Shown: one piece after another, positions 7,792 to 17,413 of the stretch
How the letters are laid out: each line of letters opens with the position of its first letter
How positions within the stretch are numbered: the first letter of the stretch is position 1
From: Tannerellaceae bacterium
GTDB taxonomy: Bacteria > Bacteroidota > Bacteroidia > Bacteroidales > Tannerellaceae
NCBI GenBank assembly: GCA_031280645.1
Contig: JAITGL010000046.1
Location: forward strand, 1-23,596
DNA: 23,596 nt
Direction: 5' to 3'
Notes under the pieces: generated by a model
What the model was told of the DNA's origin: nothing
Seen by the model: the letters and a program-made list of their open reading frames with translations, nothing else
The model's database searches: none
Program-made: the position numbers and the translations under genes

Positions 7792-8043
7792 GTAGCTACG
7801 AAAACGATTTGTGTAGCTAAGAAAACCGTTTTGGTAGCTACGACAAGTGTTTGTGTAGCTACAAAAAGTGTTTGGGTAGCTACGAAAAACCTTCCGGTAG
7901 CTACGAAAACCGTTTGGGTAGCTACGAAAATTGTTTTGGTAGCTACGAGAACCGTTTGGGTAGCTACCAAAACAGTTCGGGTAGCTACCAAAACGGTTTT
8001 CCCAACTACCCAAATCGTTTTCGTAGCTGCCAAAACGACGTTT
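7792..8043. repeat. 21-bp tandem repeat array, 12 units
   Basis: Twelve contiguous units of exactly 21 bases begin at 7792, 7813, 7834 and so on to 8023; a weakly matching unit may precede at 7771. Each opens with the perfect palindrome GTAGCTAC (exact in nine units, one mismatch in two more), followed by GAAAA or CAAAA and a second, imperfect dyad of the AAAC-n-GTTT type. The two dyad centres are 10.5 bases apart, alternating through the array. Units differ at many inner positions but not in length. Units 1-8 and the last units are in opposite orientation. Both strands are free of stops in several frames, which follows from a period divisible by three. It lies between two plus-strand genes. 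Confidence 0.95.
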
Positions 8044-8461
8044 TTCACGGCAACGAATTTGTATTTATCTAAGTAAACGGCAGCTTTACAGCACGATATG
8101 GGCTTTGGGCTTAATAATCGCCAGCCCCGTCTGTCGAGGGCCGAAGGCCGGCTCATGCCTTTGGCAGAGCTCCATAACCGGCATAACGATTTGCCTCTTT
8201 TAAGGTATAAGGAGGGTTTGGGTATTCCGGAATCAGCGCTTTAAAAACATCCGTTATGTACCCCCTGTCCGATAATTGAGACAATAAATTTAGCCCCTCA
8301 ATCCGGAAACAAATAGATTTCGGAAAAGCCGTGCAGCGTTCCGAAATGGGCGCCGCCGTATGCGGAAATTATAGCCGCGCGAAGCGATTATAAAACTTGA
8401 TTTTCCGAAGGAAAACAAACGCAGGCTGCCGCATTATAATCCTGAAAATCCCCTTTGCCGA
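8044..8461. other. Intergenic stretch without recognisable gene
   Basis: About 420 bases between the 21-bp array and the TPR promoter. I saw no ORF with family features, no tRNA and no terminator with a T-run. Short GC-rich self-complementary pieces (around 8140-8150 and 8156-8166) are present but weak. One minus-strand frame covering part of it continues from the repeat array and has no protein-like features. Confidence 0.5.
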
Positions 8462-8552
8462 TATCTTTACGGGTATTTAGGCAAGAAATACCTGGAATAT
8501 ACTTAGCAATACGGTGGGGTTTGGCGAATTTAAAAGGAAAATATATAACTTG
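8462..8552 (+). promoter_or_regulatory. Putative promoters of the membrane TPR gene
   Basis: Two candidates. The distal one is TATCTTTA at 8462-8469, the same -7 core as at tyrS and paaK, followed by a perfect 7-bp dyad GGTATTT (8472-8478) / AAATACC (8486-8492). The proximal one is TTTG at 8520-8523, a 20-base spacer and TATAACTTG at 8544-8552, 34 bases before the ATG at 8587. Neither is a full consensus match. Confidence 0.35.
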
Positions 8553-8586
8553 CGGCCCAAATCTAAAAACAAAGAATGATACAGGT

Positions 8587-9684
8587 ATGGATAATTTCGT
8601 ATTGATATTTCTTGAATTTGCGATGCTTGGAATGGCTGCCAATATGATTGTCGATATCATACTGCAAAGAAGGCAAGCCGGCCTGGTTTCGCTTGATCGC
8701 GCCAAAGCTTATTATTTCGATGAAACGCCAAACTCTCAGGGAGAAAATGAAGACGATAAAGCTATTAAAGTTATCGAGCAAGCTATACTGTTAGATCAGA
8801 ATCCTGCAGACGCATACTTTCTCAGAGGCAAATTTTACGCCATGCGTAATAACTACGCCAAGGCAATCGAAGCATTCAAGCTGGTTATTCATCTTGACCA
8901 ACATTACAGCGCCGCTTATTATCATCTCGGAGAAGTTTATTTTACCATGAACGATTACCCAAAGGCGATAGAATACTTTGAGCTAAACGTTATATTCGAC
9001 CCCGCTAACGACAACGCATACTATCATCTTGGAAAAGCATACCTGAAAGAAAATCACCTTAAAAGCGCCATCGAAATGCTGGAGAAAACCATACAGATAA
9101 ACCCCAATCACGTTGAAGCTTTGCTAATGCTCGGCCTCGCTTATGTGGCCTGCGAAAACTACCAGGCGGCAGTCAGGCCGCTCGAACATGCCATCGAGCT
9201 AAAGCCCGATTACGTGGAGGCATATACCGCCCTCGGCAATGTTTTTCTGCAACAGGAAAAGGCCGCAAATGCAATCGAAATATACCGGCAGGCTATACGC
9301 CTCGACGAAAATAATCCCGGCATTTACGCCATTCAAGCCAGCGCATATATAGCCGACGAAAAATATGAGGCCGCAATCGAAACCTGCCGCAAAGCAATGG
9401 AACTTACTCCGAACGACGAAGGACTGTACGTAATACTCGGCAACGCTTTATTCGCAAAAAAAGAATACATCGAAGCCCTGCACGCCTGCGAAACCGCCCT
9501 CGAATTGAACCCGCGACTTGTAGAAGCTCACGTTGTTGCCGGAAACTCATATTATGCGCTGCATAACTTTCCCAAAGCCCTCGAATCTTATAAACGAGCG
9601 CTCGAAATAGATCCGAGAAACCTGCTTGCCGAAAAAACTTTTAACGACATGCACAACGAAGCGCGGCAAAAAAACGCCGACTGA
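8587..9684 (+). CDS. Membrane-anchored tetratricopeptide repeat protein
   Basis: 365 residues from the ATG at 8587. The first 25 or so residues (FVLIFLEFAMLGMAANMIVDIIL) form one hydrophobic segment followed by RR, consistent with an N-terminal membrane anchor and a cytoplasmic body. From about residue 55 to the end there are roughly nine 34-residue TPR units (AYFLRGKFYAMRNNYAKAIEAF, AYYHLGEVYFTMNDYPKAIEYF and so on). The frame is open 44 codons further upstream to 8455, but that part would overlap the promoter region and lacks protein-like character, so the internal ATG is preferred. Function is unknown beyond a likely scaffold role. It resembles the TPR protein at 3386-4177 in repeat type but is not adjacent to it. 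Confidence 0.88.
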   Translation: MDNFVLIFLEFAMLGMAANMIVDIILQRRQAGLVSLDRAKAYYFDETPNSQGENEDDKAIKVIEQAILLDQNPADAYFLRGKFYAMRNNYAKAIEAFKLVIHLDQHYSAAYYHLGEVYFTMNDYPKAIEYFELNVIFDPANDNAYYHLGKAYLKENHLKSAIEMLEKTIQINPNHVEALLMLGLAYVACENYQAAVRPLEHAIELKPDYVEAYTALGNVFLQQEKAANAIEIYRQAIRLDENNPGIYAIQASAYIADEKYEAAIETCRKAMELTPNDEGLYVILGNALFAKKEYIEALHACETALELNPRLVEAHVVAGNSYYALHNFPKALESYKRALEIDPRNLLAEKTFNDMHNEARQKNAD

Positions 9685-9780
9685 AACCCGGCCCCTCAAC
9701 GCCAACCCCGCTCGATCAGCCTTTAAATCTTACCTTATATTATACGCATCCTCCAAGCCCCTCGTTCGTTATTTACACGC

Positions 9781-9809
9781 TTTGTATTCACTCTCTAATT
9801 ATATAATTA
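9781..9809 (+). promoter_or_regulatory. Putative promoter of the beta-galactosidase gene
   Basis: TTTG at 9781-9784, a 17-base spacer and an AT-rich TATAATTA at 9802-9809, 14 bases before the ATG. The spacing suits a Bacteroidota -33/-7 pair; the -7 is not an exact TAnnTTTG match. Confidence 0.35.
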
Positions 9810-9820
9810 AAACACAATAA

Positions 9821-12955
<3,135 letters not shown>

Positions 12956-12967
12956 CCGCTTCATAAC

Positions 12968-13015
12968 AATTGCCGGCAATATCAAAGTGAGATATTGCCG
13001 GCAATTTTATTTTAT
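12968..13015 (+). terminator. Terminator of the beta-galactosidase gene
   Basis: A perfect 16-bp stem (12968-12983 with 12991-13006, both arms containing TTGCCGGCAA) with a 7-base loop and a T-rich tail (TTTTATTTTA). It begins 13 bases after the stop codon. On the minus strand the tail is poor in T, but the long stem might still block incoming transcription from the convergent uvrA operon. Confidence 0.93.
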
Positions 13016-13101
13016 GCCGGCGTCAAAACGCGCGCGCGTTTCTCGATTTCTTTTTCCTTCGATATCAACGCGCGACATTCCCAACATTTTTAAAGTGCAG
13101 T

Positions 13102-13160
13102 GATTGTCAATTGTCAGGACCCCCAATAGAAGCTGGTAGAGGTTTTGACAATTGACAATC
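13102..13160. repeat. Perfect 15-bp inverted repeat
   Basis: GATTGTCAATTGTCA (13102-13116) and its exact reverse complement (13146-13160) flank 29 bases. Each arm itself holds two copies of TTGTCA or TGACAA in tandem. There is no T-run after it, so it is not a standard terminator. The right arm runs into the 42-bp array. Confidence 0.75.
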
Positions 13161-13317
13161 TGGAAAACTGTTTGAAAAGCATTGTTTGCGCGGTTGTAAT
13201 GTCGACAAATGAGGACAAATAGCGGTCTTGACAAGGCGATATTTTACCAATATAACGCATTTGGGGCCTTTGACAGGTTGCAATGTTGAGAAAAGAAGAA
13301 AAATGGGGTCTTTGACA
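13150..13317 (-). repeat. Degenerate 42-bp tandem repeat, four units
   Basis: Read on the minus strand, units start at 13317, 13275, 13233 and 13191, each opening with TGTCAA (GCGCAA in the last) and spaced exactly 42 bases. Units 1 and 3 are most alike, sharing TGTCAA, a pyrimidine-rich middle and an end of ACATT(G/A)CAACC. Unit 2 keeps the TGTCAAAGGCCCC opening only; unit 4 is the most decayed. The translated minus frame shows a matching 14-residue period (VKDP..STLQP, VKGP.., VKTA..STLQP). It lies between two convergent genes. Confidence 0.65.
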
Positions 13318-13350
13318 TTTGTCAGAGCCTCCAAATCATTTTTTTTGCAT

Positions 13351-13450
13351 TTATGCGCTTGCGTTTTTGGGATAAGACGATGGTGGCAGAAAGTCAGCCG
13401 CATTTCCGGATAGTGGCGCGGGCGTTGTTTATGCGCTTGCGTTTTTGGGA
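13351..13450. repeat. 22-bp direct repeat, two copies 78 bp apart
   Basis: The identical 22 bases at 13351-13372 and 13429-13450 contain TGCGCTTGCG followed by TTTTTGGGA. The sequence between the copies is not repeated. In one plus frame both read MRLRFW. They lie just downstream of the yigZ-like gene on the opposite strand. Confidence 0.8.
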
Positions 13451-13465
13451 AAGTGATAAAAGGAA

Positions 13466-14074
13466 TCAGGTGCGGGGCACGACGCCCAGTTCCTCGCCCA
13501 AAGCCTCCAGTCTTGACTGTAAGCGGCTTGCGAGGCTGCGCCGGATGCTTATGGCGATGGTGCAGCCGGCCTCGAATCGTCGCGACAGTATGGCGGGGCC
13601 TTCTTCTTTCAGGATTCGCATCACGGCGTTTTGCAGCGGATATGGAAAGGTTATGTCGAATGACTGGTTGACGGTGCGCTCAATGGTTTCGGCGGCTGCG
13701 ATGGCTTCGGCGGCGGCTGTGCGGTAGGCGCCGATGAGCCCGCCCACGCCAAGCTCGATGCCGCCAAAGTAGCGCACCACAACCACAAGTATGTTGGTAA
13801 GCTCGGCGGCGCGGATCCGTCCGAGTATAGGCTTGCCGGCCGTTGAGGATGGCTCGCCGTCGTCGTTCGAGCGGAAGGCGGAGCCGTCGGGGCCCGTGGA
13901 GTAGGCCCAGCATACGTGGCGGGCGTCGTAGTATTCGCGCCGCAGGTTGTTGATGTGTTGCATGGCTTCGCCGGGCGTTGCAACCGGGAAGGCAAACGAA
14001 AGGAAGCGGCTCCTTTTCTCCGAGTATGATCCTTGGGAGGGAGCCGCTATGGTTTTGTAACTGTCGCCTGGCAT
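13466..14074 (-). CDS. YigZ/IMPACT family protein (UPF0029)
   Basis: 202 residues. The N-terminal IMPACT domain (about 10-125) has the family blocks EKRSRFLSFAFPV, DARHVCWAYS, NDDGEPSSTAGKPIL and VVVRYFGGIELGVGGLIGAYRTAA. The C-terminal part (about 135-198) is the DUF1949 ferredoxin-like domain. Members are linked to translation or proteolysis control by homology to eukaryotic IMPACT, but the bacterial role is poorly defined. The ATG at 14074 is 6 bases after the stop of the upstream 72-residue gene, so it is probably the last gene of the uvrA operon. Confidence 0.92.
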   Translation of the reverse strand: MPGDSYKTIAAPSQGSYSEKRSRFLSFAFPVATPGEAMQHINNLRREYYDARHVCWAYSTGPDGSAFRSNDDGEPSSTAGKPILGRIRAAELTNILVVVVRYFGGIELGVGGLIGAYRTAAAEAIAAAETIERTVNQSFDITFPYPLQNAVMRILKEEGPAILSRRFEAGCTIAISIRRSLASRLQSRLEALGEELGVVPRT

Positions 14075-14080
14075 GGGGGA

Positions 14081-14299
14081 TTAGTCGGGCACGTGGGTTT
14101 TCTGTTCCTCGGCGTAGGCCCGGAAGTCTTTCATGATTTCTTCTATCTCTTCGATAAAGTCGGGGTCGCTTACGCAGTTGCAAATTGCTTCGTAGTAGGC
14201 CGTAATGGCAGGGATGGCGCAAATGTCCTGTCCGCGGAGGATGAAGAAAGGCTCCTCCTTTTCGTAGCATTGCTTGATCATTTTAATCGGGTTTTTCAT
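14081..14299 (-). CDS. Small conserved-looking protein of unknown function
   Basis: 72 residues (MKNPIKMIKQCYEKEEPFFI... FRAYAEEQKTHVPD), acidic, with no signal peptide or membrane segment, and predicted to be helical in its second half (PDFIEEIEEIMKDFRAYAEEQK). One Cys lies at residue 11 and two more in the ICAIP and ICNC stretches. It sits tightly between uvrA (39-base gap) and the yigZ-like gene (6-base gap) on the same strand, and the spacing supports a real gene. I do not recognise the family. Confidence 0.75.
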   Translation of the reverse strand: MKNPIKMIKQCYEKEEPFFILRGQDICAIPAITAYYEAICNCVSDPDFIEEIEEIMKDFRAYAEEQKTHVPD

Positions 14300-14338
14300 A
14301 TTGATTGCATTAAAATAATTTGATATTGAGGCGGTGGC

Positions 14339-17203
14339 TTACTGTTTTACCTGGCTTTTTTTGAGCAGCTTGAGCTCCTCTTTCAGGAAAGGCGCGGTAA
14401 AGCTTTCTGAATTTTTTACGGCAACCATTTCTTCGGGCGATCCGGCGAAGAGGATTCTTCCGCCGTTGCGTCCGCCTTCGGGGCCGAGGTCTATTATGTG
14501 GTCGGCGCATTTTATTACGTCGAGGTTATGCTCGATTATTATTACCGTATTGCCTTTGTCTACCAGGCGTTGCAAAACGTCGAGCAGGGCCCTTACGTCT
14601 TCAAAATGCAATCCGGTTGTGGGCTCGTCGAGTATGTAGAGGGTTTTGCCGGTGTCGCGCTTGGCCAGCTCGGTTGCGAGCTTCACGCGCTGGCTTTCGC
14701 CGCCCGACAGGGTGGTTGAGGGCTGCCCCAGCTTGATGTATCCGAGGCCTACGCTCTGCATTGCCTTGATCCGTCCGAGGATGTTTGGCACGTTCTCGAA
14801 ACATTCTACGGCCATATTGATGGTCATGTCGAGCACGTCGGCGATCGACTTGCCGCGGAAGCGCACCTCAAGCGTTTCGCGGTTGTATCGCTTCCCGTGA
14901 CATTCTTCGCAGGGAACGAGCACGTCGGGGAGGAAGTTCATTTCGATAGTCCGGCATCCGCTTCCGCCGCAGGCTTCGCATCGCCCGCCTTTTACGTTGA
15001 AAGAGAATCGGCCGGGCTTGTATCCGCGGATTTTTGCTTCGGGGAGGCTTACAAAGAGGTTGCGTATGTCGGCAAATACTCCGGTGTATGTGGCCGGATT
15101 GCTGCGCGGCGTGCGCCCGATGGGCGACTGGTCTACGTTTACGATCTTGTCAACGTTCTCCGTTCCCTCGATGCTTTCATAGGGCAGCGGCTCGGCGTGC
15201 GAGCGGTAGAACATCCGGCTAAGGACAGGCTGCAAGGTGCGGTTAACGAGCGACGACTTTCCGCTGCCCGACACTCCGGTTACGCATATCAACATTCCGA
15301 GGGGGAAGCTGGCGTCGACGTTCTTGAGGTTATTGCCCGAGGCTCCGCGTATGGCGATGCTTTTGCCGTTCCCTTTCCGTCGCTCTGCGGGCGGTTCTAT
15401 CTTAATGGCGCCTTTCAGGTAGGATGCGGTTAGGGTATCGGCTTCGGGTAGCTTTTCGGGCAGTCCGGCAAACACTACTTGTCCTCCTTGCCGTCCGGCG
15501 CGCGGGCCGAGGTCGATTACGTAATCGGCGTTGAGCATCATTTCGCGGTCGTGTTCAACTACGATTACGGAGTTGCCGCCGTCGCGCAGTTGCTTGAGCG
15601 ACCGGATGAGGCGCAGGTTGTCGCGCTGGTGCAATCCGATGCTGGGTTCGTCGAGGATGTATAATACGTTAACGAGCTTGCTTCCTATCTGTGTTGCTAA
15701 CCGTATGCGCTGGCTTTCGCCGCCCGACAGCGATGCCGCGGCCCGGTTGAGCGAGAGGTATTCGAGGCCCACGTCGAAGAGGAAGCTTATGCGCGCCCGT
15801 ATTTCCTTGAGTATTTCGCCGGCGATTAGTTGCTGCCGCCGGTCGAGCCGGTTTTCCAGGCCGGCGGTCCATTGGTTCAGCTCGGCTATGTCCATCATTG
15901 CAACCTGCGATATGTCGAGGCCGTCGATGCGGTAATGGAGCGCTTCGCGGTTGAGGCGCCGGCCTTGACATTCGGGGCATGGTTCGGCGGCTACAAACTG
16001 GTCGGCCCACCGTCGGGCGGCTTCGGATGCGTCGTCGTCTTGTTGCATCATAACGTACTTTACCACGCCTTCGTAGGTTGCGAACATGGATGTGGCGCCG
16101 GTTGTGGCGCTTATCCTCCGGTCGGTTGCTCCGTAAAGGATCTCGTCGAGGGCTTCTTCCGGTATGTTTGCGATGGGGGTTTTGAGGGTTACATCGTAGC
16201 GGAGGCAAATTTCTTCTATTTGTTGGAAGATGGTTGCGTTGCGGTATTTGCCGAGTGCGGTTATTCCTCCCTGGTAGATGCTTAGGGATGGGTTGGGCAC
16301 GATTTTGCTCATATCTATTATGCTTCGTTCGCCCAGGCCTTTGCAGGCAGGGCATGCGCCTTGCGGCGAGTTGAACGAGAAGTTGTGCGGAGCGGGTTCC
16401 TTGTAGGCAAGTCCGGTAGAAGGATCCATAAGCCGTCGGCTGAAGTATCTTTCCTGCCCGGTTTCGGCGTCGACGGCGAGCATAAGCCCTTCGCCCTGCT
16501 TCATTGCCGTAAGGATCGACTGCCTGAGATTCCGCTCCATATCGCCCGACACTATCATCTTGTCGATAAGAACCTCGATGCTGTGCATCTTGTATCGGTC
16601 GAGCTTCATGCCTTGCCTGAGATCCTGGAGCTCACCGTCGATCCGCGCGCGGAGGTATCCTTTGCGGAGCACGTTATCGAACAGTTCCTTATAATGCCCC
16701 TTGCGGTTGCGAACTAATGGGGCCAGGATATAGATGCGCCGGCTGGAGTAAGTATTGATTATAAGGGATATTATCTGCTCGTCGGTATACTTCACCATCT
16801 TCTCCCCGCTGAGATACGAGTACGCCTCGCCTGCCCTTGCGTAAAGGAGGCGGAAAAAGTCGTACACTTCGGTGGTGGTTCCCACGGTTGAGCGCGGATT
16901 ACGGTTGGTTGTTTTCTGCTCTATTGAAATAACGGGGCTTAATCCGGTGATCCGGTCAACGTCGGGGCGCTCCATATTACCGAGGAAATTGCGCGCATAA
17001 GCCGAGAATGTTTCGATGTACCGCCGCTGCCCTTCCGCAAAGATGGTATCAAAAGCCAGCGACGATTTCCCGCTTCCGCTCATGCCGGTAATTACCGTAA
17101 GCGCGTTTCGCGGCAGCGTCACGTCGATATTCTTCAAGTTATGTACCCTCGCCCCCCAAACGGATATTAGTCCCTTTTCCAATGAATCATTATTATTTGT
17201 CAT
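14339..17203 (-). CDS. uvrA: Excinuclease ABC subunit A
   Basis: 954-residue damage-recognition ATPase of nucleotide excision repair, which loads UvrB on lesions. Both ABC modules are complete: first Walker A TGMSGSGKSS (about 39-48), first signature LSGGESQR (about 489-496), second Walker A GVSGSGKSS (about 641-650) and second signature LSGGESQR (about 830-837). Zinc-binding CxxC pairs are seen at CPACKG (about 283), CPECQG (about 408), CEACGG (about 739) and CEECHG. The length is normal. The start gives TNNNDSLEKGLISVWGARVHNLKNIDV, as expected. It is the first gene of a run with the 72-residue unknown and the yigZ-like gene. An inverted repeat lies 33 bases upstream. Confidence 0.97.
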   Translation of the reverse strand: MTNNNDSLEKGLISVWGARVHNLKNIDVTLPRNALTVITGMSGSGKSSLAFDTIFAEGQRRYIETFSAYARNFLGNMERPDVDRITGLSPVISIEQKTTNRNPRSTVGTTTEVYDFFRLLYARAGEAYSYLSGEKMVKYTDEQIISLIINTYSSRRIYILAPLVRNRKGHYKELFDNVLRKGYLRARIDGELQDLRQGMKLDRYKMHSIEVLIDKMIVSGDMERNLRQSILTAMKQGEGLMLAVDAETGQERYFSRRLMDPSTGLAYKEPAPHNFSFNSPQGACPACKGLGERSIIDMSKIVPNPSLSIYQGGITALGKYRNATIFQQIEEICLRYDVTLKTPIANIPEEALDEILYGATDRRISATTGATSMFATYEGVVKYVMMQQDDDASEAARRWADQFVAAEPCPECQGRRLNREALHYRIDGLDISQVAMMDIAELNQWTAGLENRLDRRQQLIAGEILKEIRARISFLFDVGLEYLSLNRAAASLSGGESQRIRLATQIGSKLVNVLYILDEPSIGLHQRDNLRLIRSLKQLRDGGNSVIVVEHDREMMLNADYVIDLGPRAGRQGGQVVFAGLPEKLPEADTLTASYLKGAIKIEPPAERRKGNGKSIAIRGASGNNLKNVDASFPLGMLICVTGVSGSGKSSLVNRTLQPVLSRMFYRSHAEPLPYESIEGTENVDKIVNVDQSPIGRTPRSNPATYTGVFADIRNLFVSLPEAKIRGYKPGRFSFNVKGGRCEACGGSGCRTIEMNFLPDVLVPCEECHGKRYNRETLEVRFRGKSIADVLDMTINMAVECFENVPNILGRIKAMQSVGLGYIKLGQPSTTLSGGESQRVKLATELAKRDTGKTLYILDEPTTGLHFEDVRALLDVLQRLVDKGNTVIIIEHNLDVIKCADHIIDLGPEGGRNGGRILFAGSPEEMVAVKNSESFTAPFLKEELKLLKKSQVKQ

Positions 17204-17235
17204 GCTTTTATGCAGGAATAGTATAGTGTTTTTTA

Positions 17236-17256
17236 CAAAGAAACAATTTTTCTTTG
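17236..17256. promoter_or_regulatory. 8-bp inverted repeat upstream of uvrA
   Basis: CAAAGAAA (17236-17243) and TTTCTTTG (17249-17256) are exact reverse complements around CAATT. It ends 33 bases from the uvrA start on the minus strand, where an operator or promoter would be expected. It could also be chance in AT-rich sequence. Confidence 0.3.
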
Positions 17257-17413
17257 AATTGGGAAGGGAGGGGGACGGATGTCTGCGAAAGCTTCTTTCA
17301 AATCGCCGCGACGTTTTATTTCTCGCCTGCTAAGCCTTCAGCAAGCCTCGAGGATGGTATTTATATTTGGACAGGAGGCCGGTTGGGATATTTCCTGTCA
17401 GGGTAAGGGTATT

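Noticed and set aside
7792..8043. CRISPR array
   Set aside because: Units are contiguous 21-mers without unique spacers of 30 or so bases, and no cas genes are present.
7743..8156. Open frame of 137 codons on the minus strand (and an 81-codon one on the plus strand) across the 21-bp array, giving VATKTVxVATQ repeats
   Set aside because: A stop-free unit of 21 bases keeps several frames open on both strands. Because the unit is nearly self-complementary, both strands encode the same kind of peptide. There is no domain, signal peptide or convincing start.
8455..8586. Earlier in-frame start for the membrane TPR protein
   Set aside because: The extra 44 residues lack TPR or signal character and cover two promoter-like boxes and a dyad. 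The internal ATG gives an N-terminal membrane anchor.
13107..13403. 98-codon minus-strand frame across the 42-bp repeat
   Set aside because: Its 14-residue period mirrors the DNA repeat, and it overlaps an inverted repeat. No known domain. It is noted as a repeat and not called as a gene.
15669..16355. Minus-strand open frame of 228 codons, Arg/Pro rich
   Set aside because: It is a shifted frame of uvrA, whose motifs and length are complete in the main frame.
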